A DNA stretch of 64,000 nucleotides from Schoenoplectus triqueter (Eukaryota > Streptophyta > Magnoliopsida > Poales > Cyperaceae). The translations under genes and the position numbers were made by a program. Under the pieces are notes generated by a model. That model ran no database searches. It worked only from the letters and a program-made list of their open reading frames with translations, and was not told where the DNA came from. The DNA lies in contig CAXKVV010001023.1 in assembly GCA_964058805.1 (NCBI GenBank), forward strand, positions 1 through 64,000. Direction: 5' to 3'. Shown here piece after piece: positions 11,901-23,200 of the stretch (within the stretch, counting starts at the first letter, position 1; each line of letters starts with the position of its first letter).

Positions 11901-13455
11901 CTGAAGTTACATATTGCAAATGACACTTTATTATTTTTAGAAGCATCAAAAGAAAATATAGAGGTCTTGAAATGGATATTGCTAGGGTGTGAGGATTTGT
12001 CAGGTATGAAAATCAATTTTGCCAAAAGTGAGTTGGTGCCTTTGAATTTAACTGAAGAGGAAGGAACTAAACTAGCTGATCAATTAGGTTATAAAATATC
12101 TTTCCTTCCTTTAATGTACTTAGGTATGCTATTACACTGGAAAAAATTATCAGTTGATAACTGGAATTTTCTTATTGAGAAAATTGAGACTAAACTTCAA
12201 AGCTGAAAAGGCAAGTTGTTATCTATAGGGGGAGAGTAACTTTATTAAACTCAATTTTATCATCTCTACATTTGTATTGGATGTCCTTATTTAAGTTACC
12301 TGCTAAAATTAGAACTAGGATAGATCAATTAAGGAAATATTTTCTATGGTATGGAGATCATAATGCTAAGAAAAAATATACTTTAATTGCTTGGTCTAAA
12401 GATAAAAAATGGAGGATTAGATGTTATGAATTTAGAAATTATGAATAAAGCACTTTTAGCTAAATGGATGGTTAGATATAAGGATGTGATGTTTATGGAT
12501 ATTGAAAAGATATTCTGAGATTCAAATACCACAATGTAGTTAATAAAATAAAATTCTCTATATTTTGGAAGTATGTTCAAAATATTAGTGAAGTGGTAGA
12601 ATTTTATTTAAATAGGAAGATAGGAAATGGGAAATTAAATTTAATTTGGTTGGATAGACAGATAGAAGATACATCATTGGCTTATGAATTGTCTATGTTA
12701 TATTCTATTGTCAGTGATCCATTAATTACTGTAGAGCAAGCAATTATGTAGGGTGTTTCAAATATATATTTACTGAGCTACTCACAGGCCCATGTTTGTT
12801 AGATTTTTAAAAAATTAGGTTACTTACTTCTCATGTATCTTTAAGTGAAGATGTTGAAGATCAAATTTGTTGGAGATGAAATATTTCAGGTCAATTTAAA
12901 GTTCACTCCTTATATGAATGGTTGAACAATGATGGGGTGTTCAGTAAAGATTCTAATATTATATGGAAAACTAAAATATCATTCAAAATATAAATATTTA
13001 TGTGGTTGATTAAGAAGAATAAAATTCTGACCAAAGCTAATCTTATTAAAAGAGGTTGACAAGGTGATACTCATTGTGTTTTTTGTTCATGTGAAGAAAA
13101 TATTGATCATCTTTTTGTTCAATGTCATATTGTTAATAGTTTATGGTAATGGTTAGTTGTGCATAATAACTTCACCTTTGAGGGTAATTCCCTGGATGAT
13201 TTATGGAAAATTGATACATCTATTCCATTTAAGAATGAAACTTTAGTGGAAATAATTAGGAGTGTGGTGTTGTGGATTGTATGGTTGGAAAGAAATCGTA
13301 TTTGTTTTAATATAGATGTTGTTCCTAAAAGCATTAAGATGCTAGGGATGCAAATTCTGAGATTAATTCAGTTTTTGTGTAAAAATTTAGATGAGGTCTT
13401 ATTGCTTATAATTCAGTATATACTACCACAGGATGTGCAAAGTCTCCATTTATAG
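8960..13455 (+). pseudogene. LINE ORF2 remnant: endonuclease, reverse transcriptase, zf-RVT
   Basis: The endonuclease start, FNWNCRGFNKSKK followed by INLVGIQET, sits at 8965-9090 across a frameshift, and a CGDFNFI block lies near 9380. After the inserted LTR, 10866-11407 gives LKWFLEGDHNIKFFH and KKTPGPYEFSFLFYQSCWE, typical of RT motifs 1-2. RT continues at 11757-12206 with GVRQGDHLSPFLF. The catalytic YADD motif reads IAND here, so the first catalytic Asp is gone. A zf-RVT block (CVFC..HLFVQCH) lies near 13078-13130, and WLERNRICFN near 13285. Stops and frameshifts occur throughout. Confidence 0.85.
9658..10860 (+). mobile_element. copia-type solo LTR (1203 bp) inside the LINE
   Basis: It begins TGTTACAC and ends GGGCTATCA, giving TG...CA ends. 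Flanks are AGTCA on the left (9653-9657) and AGTCC on the right (10861-10865), a 5-bp duplication with one change. Removing the LTR and one copy restores the LINE frame across the junction (KIQELELVQDKS), which fixes the borders. Near the 3' end is GAAGACGTAGGCATTTTT followed by a CTGAAC stretch, a pattern usual near the end of plant copia LTRs. No internal region remains. Repeated GTTATAACG-type palindromes lie at about 9910-10150. Confidence 0.8.
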
Positions 13456-14029
13456 GTTGACAATTCAAGGACAGCTCAGGAAGAGATGGTGCGGGAGCTC
13501 ATTCCCTTGTATGGCATAGAGAATGATGTGTTTTAGTAATGTCTTCCTTAACCAGTTTGGTTGGCTATATCATGTTTGTTGCTATTGTTTTGTAATGTTA
13601 GGCCTTGAAACTGTATGTTTGTAGTTCTTTTGTGATGACTAGTCCTTATTGGTATGCGTTTTTTTTTGTATTAAGCAAGCTTTTAGAGTAAAAACTATTT
13701 TGATGCTTATTGTAATAGCTCTACAGGTACTATCTCTTTGTACCAGTTGTTTGGTACATTGGACAAAAAAAATTTAGCTGTAAGTTCTCAATTTCAATGA
13801 AATCGGTGGATGCTCATCCACTTTTTTTTTTAAAAAAAAAAATTGAAGGAATATTTTGTAAATATCATCTTATATATATATTAAAAAAATTATATTATTT
13901 CAATATTATTAATATATGCATCAAGAGTTAACAAAATCAAAGAACTAAATTTTACAACTTAGACTCGTTATTTAATGGTTATTCAAATGAAGTTAAAATT
14001 TTATAATTTTTCATATATATATATATATA

Positions 14030-15925
14030 GTAAAGATACCGTGAGTTTAAGCTCATGAAGACATTTCATGAGCTTAACTCAAAACGTACATCAAATTATT
14101 TTTAAATTATAATTTATCATCCTTATTAAATTATTTATATGAAAATCTTGTGGAATGTAAAATTTCGGAGTGTTTTGAGCTTTTTAGGATATCGTTTTTA
14201 ATTTTTTTAAATTATTTTCAAGTATTAAATATTTTCTTATTATTTTTAAAGCTGATTTTCAAAAATTAAAACCATGACTTAAAAAACTCAAAAAATTTTA
14301 AATTTTTGCATCCCATGAGATTTTCATATAAAGAATTTAATGAGTATAATAAATTAAAATTTGAAAATGATTTAATATATTTTTTTAGTTAAGCTCTGAT
14401 GTGTTTTTCATAAGTGCTAATAAATACCCTAAAAACAACGTTAAAAGACGGGTTGCAAGCGCACAACCTATCGTTAAGTATATTGTCGGGTGTCGAATCC
14501 ACAAGGAACGGGATTTAAATACCAAATTTATTTCTTTTAATTAGCTAAGCAACCAATTTCAGATTTTCAGAAAATAAAAGACTAAATTCTAAGATTGACT
14601 TAATTGAAAAGATAAAATACGAGAAATTGAATATTTTTGGTATTCCTGGGATTTCGGCGTACAAATTACTAGAGGTTGTTGGTATTCATTTAATTGATGT
14701 TACACTATTATATTTTCTTTGTGGGTTTCTAATCCAATGGTAGTATTTATCCACCGTCGTGGCTTCGTACCGTACTCAATTTACTTAAACACCCGCTTTC
14801 GCGGCGCATTCTCCTAAACTAAGTCTATTAAGTTTCATGATTAGCCTAAACATATTTTAGTAATTTACTTTTCTCCTTTCGGTACTTCAATAAATCATTC
14901 AAACAAATTTAGGTGTCCCCATTAGGAACGGGTTTCTCCTTTCGGTCCTTCGCCTATTTCTACGTTATCTTATGTTATCGGGTCTCAAATTATTATCTTT
15001 CGATCTAACAATTCAAGTCCTAAGTTTAAACCATTTGTGTGACTAAGTTATTCAATTAAATCAACTCATATCATACAAGTAGTTTAGCAATTCAAATCAC
15101 AAGACAAACAAAGATCAAATAAAAGTAATAATGTCAATTAAATTAAACCAACAACATAGTAATTTGTTACATGCCTAATCCCAAGAAAATTTGTTTAGCC
15201 AAGCATGGCTTTAAGAATACAACGGTTCAGTTCTGGGTCCATCACAATGGATAAAAAGGTTAAAGAGAGAAGAATGATAAAACCCAATTGGAAACCAAGA
15301 CTCCCCAATGTCTCCACTTCTTCTCTGGTCCGAAAACCTTGCTGCGTTTCTTTTCCAATTTTCCTTTCTGTCCTCTCCAGAGCCGAATCTGCCAGGGAGA
15401 GAGAGAGAGAGTCCAGTCCGAAAAATTCCTTTTTGTTTCCTCCTGGCCAATCTTCCTTCTTTGGTTTAAATCCCCTAGATTTACTCCCTAAATTTCAGCA
15501 ATTCATTCTCTCTCTCACCTCCTCTTTCCAACCAAGAGGTAAATCTCTTTCCTTTTCTCTCATTAATCTCCTTAAATTACTGCATTTAATCCCTACTAAA
15601 TCATAGATGAGATCTCTAGATTTTCCTTCGCGTGTACAGCTGTTTCCTTGCTCAATTCGCGTCTGGTAACTGCTCTCTGCCAAGGGTCTCGCTGAGAGTC
15701 TTGGCAGAGCCGAATTCTGTTCTGATTCCTCCAGAAATTTTTAGAAATTACAAAAACCAAGAAATACGGCAGTAACAAGTTCTAGAAATAAAACACAGGC
15801 TAAAATAAGCATGATTCAAATAAATTGAGTGAATTATTGTGTTAAATCTTGTGCAAATATTATATAAAATGAGCACCTATCAAGCTCGCGGAAGGCCTAC
15901 ATGAGTTTAAGCTCACGGTATCTTT

Positions 15926-15928
<3 letters not shown>
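14030..15928. mobile_element. MITE (about 408 bp), split by a solo LTR
   Basis: The left terminus TAAAGATACCGTGAG and the right terminus CTCACGGTATCTTTT are inverted repeats, continued inward by TTTAAGCTCATG and its partner. Removing the 1486-bp LTR and one copy of AGCTC leaves about 408 bp of largely palindromic sequence. Its central part resembles that of the 17013-17422 element. Confidence 0.75.
14397..15882. mobile_element. Solo LTR, 1486 bp, with perfect 5-bp duplication
   Basis: It begins TGATGTG and ends CACCTATCA. It is flanked by AGCTC on both sides (14392-14396 and 15883-15887). No internal domain is present. The 5' part contains GGTTGCAAGCGCAC and GGGTGTCGAATCCACA, strings I associate with common plant LTRs, though I cannot fix the lineage. 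Open frames in 15205-15778 fall in GC-richer LTR sequence and show no domain. Confidence 0.8.
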
Positions 15929-15971
<43 letters not shown>

Positions 15972-15974
15972 TAT

Positions 15975-16350
15975 AGAATTAGGCTACGGTGCTTTACAAA
16001 GCATAAGAGTGTTGTGTGTTTTGCGATGTATTATTAATTTTATGTAAAAAATAATCGATACAAACTGCTCAATCTAATCTCTATATCAATATCTATGAGT
16101 AAACTAAATTTTATATTTTTTTGGAATTTATTTGTTATTTTTTTGGATAGGGGGGAACCGTCATTTTTGGATGAACCAGAATTCTCAGATCGAGTCATTT
16201 TCTCCTCACCAGAAAAAATAGCCAATTTTTTTTTAAAAATATAAAATTTGATTTCCTAATAGATTTTGATATGAAGATTAAATTGAACGGTTCGGATCAA
16301 TCATTTCTGACTTGAGATGGAGAATAGAGCGCAAAGCACCGTAGTCGGAC
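15975..16350. mobile_element. Diverged palindromic MITE in (TA)n
   Basis: The left end has AGGCTACGGTGCTTTAC and the right end GCAAAGCACCGTAGTC. These are imperfect inverted repeats of the same type as the 16439-16841 element, with TA tracts on both sides. It is more diverged than its neighbours. Confidence 0.65.
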
Positions 16351-16425
<75 letters not shown>

Positions 16426-16438
16426 GTATATATATATA

Positions 16439-16841
16439 GAGTGAGGCTATGGTGCTTCGCGAAGCACAAAACCTCCCGTACTTCGCGTCCGTATCTCGAA
16501 TTTGAAAGTTCATACGCTCGATCCAAACCGTTGAACATGATCTTCATATTGAAATATTTTTGGAGATCAAATTTTATATTTTTTTGAATTTTTTTGCTAT
16601 TTTTTAAATGAGTATAAAATTTGCTGATCTAACGATTTCTGCACCATCCAAAACTAGCGATTTTGTACCCATCTAAAAAATAGCAAAAAAATTCAAAAAA
16701 ATATAAATTTTGATCTCCAAAGATAGTTCAATATGAAGATCATGTTCAACGGTTTGGATCGGGCATATGAACTTTCAAATTTGAGATACGGACGCGAAGC
16801 ACGGGAGGTTTTGTGCTTCGCGAAGCACCATAGCCTCACTC
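16439..16841. mobile_element. Palindromic MITE with subterminal GTGCTTCGCGAAGCAC
   Basis: The element is almost one long inverted repeat: GAGTGAGGCTATGGTG at the left and its complement CACCATAGCCTCACTC at the right. Each arm also holds the 16-base perfect palindrome GTGCTTCGCGAAGCAC. No coding capacity. TA tracts border both ends. Related copies are 17451-17858 and 62751-63115. Confidence 0.85.
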
Positions 16842-16874
<33 letters not shown>

Positions 16875-16977
16875 GTATATATATATGTATATATATATAT
16901 ATGTATATATATATATGTATATATATATATATGTATATATATATATGTATATATATATATGTATATATATATATATG

Positions 16978-17009
<32 letters not shown>

Positions 17010-17012
17010 TAT

Positions 17013-17419
17013 CGGGATAGGCTATTGTGAAAACGTTTGCATTTCGAGCCCAAGTGCATACGACTCAAATTTTTTCGTAACACGTTCGAAATTCAAAATT
17101 ATCATTCTCATTAAATTCTTCATATAAAAATATTAGGGTATACAAAAATTTGAGGTATTTCGAGTTTTCTAAGTATTTGTTTTGGATTTTTAAAAATCAG
17201 CACTAAAATAATAATAAAATATTGAATTGTTGTTGCTGATTTTCAAAAATCCAAAATAAATACTTAGAAAACTCGAAATACCCCAAATTTTTATATCCCG
17301 TAATATTTTGATATGAATAATTTAATGAGAATGATAATTTTGAATTTCAGACGTGTTACAATAAAATTTGAGCCCTATGCACTTGAACTCGAAATGTAAT
17401 CGTTTTCACAATAGTCTAA

Positions 17420-17422
<3 letters not shown>
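17013..17422. mobile_element. Palindromic MITE, second family
   Basis: The left end is GGCTATTGTGAAAACG and the right end CGTTTTCACAATAGTC. The arms remain complementary to the centre, where GATTTTTAAAAATCAGC and GCTGATTTTCAAAAATC face each other around a short spacer. It has no coding capacity. TA and CT/TA tracts border it. Confidence 0.8.
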
Positions 17423-17450
<28 letters not shown>

Positions 17451-17858
17451 GAGAGAGAGAGAGAGGCTATGGTGTTTCGCGAAACACAAAACCTCCTATG
17501 CTTCGTATTCGTATCTCGAATTTGAAAGTTCAAACGGTCGATCCAAACCGTTGAACATGATCTTCATATTGAACTATCTTTGGAGATCAAAATGTATATT
17601 TTTTTTTGAATATTTTTGCTATTTTTTAGATTGGTACAATATCGCTAGTTTTGGATGGTGCAGAAATCGTTAGATCAGCAAACTTTGTACCCATTTAAAA
17701 AATAGCAAAAAATTCAAAAATATATATAATTTGATCTCCAAGGATATTTCAATATGATCATGTTCAACGGTTTGGATCGGCCGTTTGAACTTTCAAATTC
17801 GAGATACGGACACGAAGCACGGGAGGTTTTGTGCTTCATGAAGCACTATAGTCTCACT
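17451..17858. mobile_element. Palindromic MITE, same family as 16439-16841
   Basis: It starts in GA repeats running into GAGAGGCTATGGTG and ends CACTATAGTCTCACT. Inner arms match 16439-16841 closely. The subterminal palindromes have drifted (GTGTTTCGCGAAACAC at the left, GTGCTTCATGAAGCAC at the right), and both remain perfect palindromes. Confidence 0.8.
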
Positions 17859-17875
17859 ATATATATATATATAAT

Positions 17876-18684
17876 TGAGATGATATAAAATATGATTTAT
17901 ATTTTTAAATTTATACATAAATAAATAAATAAACACCAATAACAATAAAGGTGGAAACCGGAAAGGAACGGTACCAGTACTACTCCATGATGCACTGGTA
18001 ATTTTGAGCGCTTATTCATATTCCATCCGTGAAAATTATTTTGGTCAAATAGCGGAAGAGGGTATTTCCAGCACTTTTTCAGTGCATGCTCCCTGCATTT
18101 CACTGATACAATTATTAGTACAATTTTTATTATGCTTATTCATATACCAGAAGCATCATCGGAATGCTGACCTCTGAGAGATGAAGGGGTAGAAATGGTG
18201 ATTTGCCTAGTTTTCTTTATCACAGAAGTGAAAATGCTGCAAAAAGCTTGTTCAAATAAATTACAGTTTTTCTCCCTTAAACATTGATTGTGAAATTAAT
18301 CGCACTTTTGGTAAGTTAAAAAAGTGTAAACTTTTAACCCTTCAGAGGAAGGAAAAGTAAGGATTGTTAATGAAAAGAAGAACAATTTGTTTATGTAGCA
18401 ACCAAGGACACACAATCTGCTATCATTTACCAATGATTTCGTATTCAAAAACAATATTTTCTCGCTTCTGAGGCAACAGCATAAAAGAAACCATTCCCAA
18501 AATTTTTGTACAGTCTCAACTTTCTAGAGATTTCTCGACAGCGTCTTTCGCACCTGACTAAAATAATTACATAAAATCAAATACATTTTCAGGCTACAAG
18601 CTCTCCTCTACTCTCTTGGTATTTTTCCTACTAAGCATCCTCCTGAGTCGTTGCTATTTGATCATAGAGGTGCTAGTCAGACAG
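17876..18684. other. 3' flank of the FLN2-like gene
   Basis: AT-rich sequence downstream of the minus-strand stop at 18685. It probably includes the 3' UTR. The frame 17897-18103 shows no known domain. Confidence 0.4.
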
Positions 18685-21600
18685 CTAGTCATCATAGAAA
18701 CCGGACTCGATAGTGGCTAATGTCTGCGCAACCATACCCGATTTGATAGCGTACCATATGCTTGTCTCCAAGTATGATGGGTCAGTCGCCTTATCAGGTT
18801 CTGATACCAGCATCTTCATCAATGCTGGTAGAATAAATACACAAGATTATTAGCAATTTCTTCCTTAGTCCCCAAATAGCATACACAATATTTTCAAGTG
18901 CATTTGTTTTTATTGGGGTTCTATCAGAGTAGCTTTAGGTACATTAAATTAACATAAAGATGATGAATACATCCTAAGCACACACTTGTGTAGGAACTAA
19001 CCAGCATGGTACCAAACTAATACAATACTAGTAACAAATGTATAGCTTGGCTTTTGTTTTTTTTTCCATTTTTTGCAGAACTTTGCTTTTAAGAAAATTG
19101 TTCCCCTACAAATAACAGTATAACACCAAATATTTGGCATTCACCAAAAACATTGAAAAAGAAATCTGAAGCATTGACGAAATTTGTAGAATGTTTTATC
19201 ATTCTTTCAAGCACTGATAACCCTTTGATGCATTGTCAATTATACTAGAATGGCGCGGAATTTGGCAAGCATGCTATTCATATGTCCAAAAATGTAGCTA
19301 CAAACTTAATTCTTTGATTTAGAAGTTTTCTCAAATGCATTTGACAATACAAAAACAACAACAACAATGCCCTTAATCCCAAATAAATTGGGTAGGCTAG
19401 AAATTAAACCCAATCTGAGATCATAGAGACCAGATATCTCAAATATCAAAAATTAATGATAGTAATAGTGATAATGATACTAATGTTAATGATAGATAAT
19501 AATAATAATGACTAACAATGATGATGACAATGATGATGATGTATGATAATAATATACTAATAAAAGTAATAAATAGTAATAGTAATATAATAATAGTAGT
19601 AATGCTAATAATAATAATAATAATAGTCCTGTGATGGGATTTCATCTCATATAATGGGACCTATTTTGCAGGATGTGTGGTACCAACTGACATTAAAATC
19701 AAAAACAGAAAAAAAAACAAGGACATATATATACCTGCAACAAGAGCATCCCCAGATGCTGACATCTCACAACTGGATGGTTCAATCTGTATATCCTCAG
19801 TACCAACAAAATACTGATCGTTCTCCTTGGTATAATAGCTTACCCCCGATGTACCATTGGTAACAAAAAGCACCTCCAAGCTGTCGTGCCAAAACTCCTC
19901 CAACCTTTTTCTGCTCCGATGCACAAACTTTTTATTTCCCATCGCATTTTGTTCAATCCCACATAGGAAGTCGAGTTCATGTTGTGTTAACTCAATAAAA
20001 TTTGAAACAGCGAAAGCTTGCTTGAGAAATGATTTTGCTTCCTCTGAAGAGTACCAGAGTGGCAATGGCAGATTCACGTCAAAGAAGATAAGGCTGCCTT
20101 GAGATTTCATTATCCTAATCACCTCCATTAGAGTCGATTTAGATTTTGAGTCCAGTAAGGCTGAAGAATTGAAGTATAGCATCTTGGCCTGTAACATAGA
20201 AGAGAACAGAGGTAGCTTTTGTTTTCATTTGATAATTTGTCAGAAGTATTCTTTGTGTGGTGCATGTATTACAACAACTTCACACCAATTGGTAACTTGA
20301 TAAATTATGTTATGAAAAGAAATTTAGGACTCCTTGTGCAGAAAATGCAATTCATTTCTTTTCTTTCATGTGTAGGTCTGAAAAAGTTTACAATGGGATG
20401 TTAAGAAGCTGATTCCAGCAAATTAAAACCTACATATTCCCTTTCATATTTTGGTGCTTTTATCCTTTTTACTCTGGTAAAACTAAACCCAGGAACACTC
20501 TGAAGTAACAGCTGGTTGTACCAGATCAGTTGTGGCTGATAATTTGCAATAAATGAAAACTCAGTTGGAAGAAAAATACCAGGGTGATAAAAATGGAAAA
20601 TCTTTATATCCAATCGTACATTCAAAAACAAACCAATGATAGAAAATATGGCTGTGTGAGGTTTGTACTAGTAGAGGACATGCTGCAAAATTGAACAAAA
20701 ATTAAATTAAATTAAATTAAATTATACTCACCTCTTTTAGAACATCCAAATTAATATCAGAGTTCAGAAAAGCATCCTCAGCACATGAACTCACACACTT
20801 AGCTTTCAAGCGCCCACCAGCTGCAGTAAGCTTCATAAAGGAAACAGCCGTTGAAGATGAATCATCAATTTTTGTGCACCGCATCTGAACATCGTATGCC
20901 TTCAACTCAGACCACATGTCCTTCCCAAGTGAATCACGCCCCAATTTCCCCATGAACTCAACCTGACCATCGAGCCTTGCAAGAGCAATTGCTACAGAGG
21001 AGGCTGCACTGCCTGGTGCCCTATAGAATTGATCAGGCGACCAATACAAGTCTGTTATTGCTTCATGCATTTCCTGATCGAATATCCTTTTGGACGGTCT
21101 TGCGTATGGTATAAAGGAGGCTTTTGCAGGGCCATAACAAATCACCAGTGGGGGCAACATAAAGTCTCCATTCTCTCCATCTTCTTCAGCGTCGAATATT
21201 GAAAAGTCTATTTCTTTCTCTGATGGACCTGAAAGCATCATGTGGGGGAGATTGATAAAGTTTATTGAAACAAATAAGAACTGGAACTATTTTTTTGCAG
21301 TAATTTCTGTATTTGCCTTAGGCGACAATTCATGTCTGTTCCAATACCAAGAAGAAAATATTACAAATAGCCTTGCAAAGTAAGAATCATCTCATATGCT
21401 TTCTAATGCCAAAAATTTTTTAAAAGAAAAAAACTTAACCAATTAAGTTGTAAAAACATACCTAAGTTAGTCATATGAAACTTCTCATTCTGAAGCTCTT
21501 CAGTGTGGGTCACAGGATCCTTAGTTATCTCCAAATGATCCTCAGTTAATTTGGTGGCAGCTTCAGCTGGAATAATTTCTTCCGCAGTCTTTTTTGAAAA

Positions 21601-22487
21601 CTTCTTTGTACTGCGCCTGGTGGATTTCATATTACTTTGTGAACTAATGTCAACGTTTTCTGAACTAATGTCAACATTACCTGAACTAATGTTGATATTG
21701 ATATTTTTTGGTTGGTTTTTCATCAACACTTGTTCTTGATCTGCAGTTAATTCAGTGGTAGCTTCGGCCAGAATGATTTCTTCTGTGGTTTCCTTTGAAG
21801 ACCTTCTACCTCGTCTGGTTGTTTTTTTATTAGTTGCTGAACTAGTGTTGATAGTTTCCAAACTAACAGCGATATTTTCTGGTTGATCCTTTATCCACGT
21901 TTGTTCTTGATCCACAGTTAAGTTGGTGTTAGGTTCGACTGGAATAGCTTCTTCTGTGGTTTTCTTTGAAGATTTTCTAGTGCCGCGCCTGGTGGGTTTT
22001 TTATTATTTTCTGAACTAATGCCAATATTTTCTCCATCACTGACATTATCCAGTTGGGTCTTTCCAGCCTTCTTCTTGGTTGCAGATAAAATCCAATAGT
22101 TATGATGCAAAGGAATGTTTTTGCAATGCAGCAATTTTGGTTTAGAGACATATGAACCAACAGTTAATCTCACCCTGTAAAGTGTAAACATTATTTCGTT
22201 TGGTTACAGCAATCATGGGAATACGTAATTGAAGCAACCAGAGTAAAAGTGGTACCAAAACGAACTGGCACGGTATCAAAGCGGGAACAGATGTGTGATT
22301 AAACTTAAAGGCCATGAAGTGCGAGTGAAGTTGTAACTTCAGAAAAGAAAATGGGGGAAGATAGGATATGATAGGATAGGGTAGGATACCTGAGAAAAGA
22401 GAGAGGCGAGGTGGATGAAGCAGAAGCCATAGATAGCGACAGTAAGTTGAGAGAACACGAGCTGGGGAGGCCTTGTATTGTAGCCAT
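18685..22487 (-). CDS. FLN2: Fructokinase-like protein, chloroplastic (FLN2 type; PfkB family)
   Basis: Five exons: 22390-22487, 21462-22174, 20732-21228, 19735-20188 and 18685-18824. They add to 1902 nt, or 633 residues, and every junction is GT-AG with matching phase. Arabidopsis FLN2 is slightly over 600 residues. Residues 1-50 look like a plastid transit peptide. Residues 90-247 hold three copies of a basic TRRG/SKK-TTEE repeat, and an acidic run follows near 283-290. The PfkB domain spans about 296-625, with PPLVICYGPAK, APGSAASSVAIALARL (340-356), FFDVNLPLPLW and SASGDALVA, where D583 is the conserved C-terminal Asp. FLN proteins bind thioredoxin z and join the plastid-encoded RNA polymerase complex; sugar-kinase activity is not thought to be their main role. 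The close match across the PfkB part favours FLN2 over FLN1. No break is seen, so the gene looks functional. Confidence 0.9.
19485..19630. repeat. TAA/TGA trinucleotide-rich microsatellite in intron 4 of the FLN2-like gene
   Basis: Degenerate repeats of AAT, GAT and TAA run through this part of the last intron (18825-19734), ending in a purer (AAT)n run at about 19608-19626. The minus-strand open frame over it is an artefact of the repeat. Confidence 0.8.
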
Positions 22488-23200
22488 TGTTAGAACTCAG
22501 AGGAACGCTGAACCCAAACCATAAGAAAAAGAAAGAAGGCGAGGTTGGTGTTTGTATCGGAGAGCGAGAAGTGAGAAATCGAGGAGGAGGAAAGGGAAGA
22601 GAGCGGCGATGGATACCTTGAGCTCGAGTCTCGAGGGGTAATGGTAAAGTACAGTTTAGCCCCCCAGGGTTTTTGGATCCCTTGTGGAGACGAATTTAGA
22701 GGATAAGGGGTATAACGGAGAAAGCGCACTAAACCCTTTCTCGCTGGTCAGACGAATACGGATTACGGTCCTTACGGAGAGTCAACAGCCTCACGGCCTC
22801 GCAGACTCGCAGGGAACCATTTCCTTTTCCTCTCAGGTCTCACTCTCAATGTCTCATCCTCCGAGTCACTGACGGTGACGGAGGAAGTTGGCGTGGAGCC
22901 GTTAGGGCTGTCCGAGTCGAGTAAAATTAAATTTGAGATCGGTTCATTTAAATTAAAATTAAATATTATTAAATTTTATTATAATATAAAAATTATACAT
23001 TGTACAATGTTACTTAGAAAATAAAATTTTTATATTTTTTATATTAAATAATAAATTAAATTTATTTAAAAATTTAAGAGTTAGACATTAATTATAATAA
23101 ATTAGTGCTAAAGTTAAATATTTTTAAAATTAAAATGATATACACAACGGATGAGTTTTATGCTAGTTCTAAAATCAGAAAGATGTCAGAGTTGATTTTT
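22488..23200. other. 5' flank of the FLN2-like gene
   Basis: Likely 5' UTR and promoter of the minus-strand gene, moderately GC-rich to about 22920 and then very AT-rich. No second gene on the plus strand could be supported. Confidence 0.4.

Larger units (their letters stand above)
7150..13840 (+). mobile_element. Full-length but dead LINE (plant L1-type)
   Basis: The order is that of a plant L1-type element: ORF1 with two zinc knuckles, then ORF2 with endonuclease, reverse transcriptase and zf-RVT region, ending in a stem-forming GGTGGATGCTCATCCAC block and a T/A homopolymer at about 13815-13850. Many frameshifts and stops interrupt both ORFs. The element is cut by a solo LTR at 9658-10860. 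The 5' end and a target duplication could not be placed, so the left limit is approximate. Confidence 0.85.
14012..17875. repeat. Cluster of five palindromic MITEs joined by (TA)n tracts
   Basis: Five non-coding elements of about 375-410 bp lie end to end: 14030-15928 (split by a solo LTR), 15975-16350, 16439-16841, 17013-17422 and 17451-17858. Each has long inverted halves, and each is bordered by TA dinucleotide tracts rather than a fixed-length duplication. Tracts lie at 14013-14029, 15929-15974, 16351-16438, 16842-17012, 17440-17450 and 17859-17872. Several tracts contain regular TG interruptions. Microsatellite-anchored MITEs of this kind are known in plants, for example the rice Micron family. 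I infer stepwise insertion into the flanking TA tracts. Confidence 0.8.

Noticed and set aside
15205..15778. Possible small gene at 15.2-15.8 kb
   Set aside because: It lies inside a solo LTR with a perfect target duplication, and frames on both strands lack known domains.
16439..16841. Helitron identity because of subterminal hairpins
   Set aside because: There is no TC start or CTRR end, and the element has long inverted ends, which Helitrons lack.
16301..17127. Frames encoding long Ile-Tyr repeats
   Set aside because: They translate (TA)n microsatellites in both directions and are not genes.
22684..22872. Plus-strand gene upstream of the FLN2-like gene
   Set aside because: A single 62-codon frame with no domain, in a likely promoter region.
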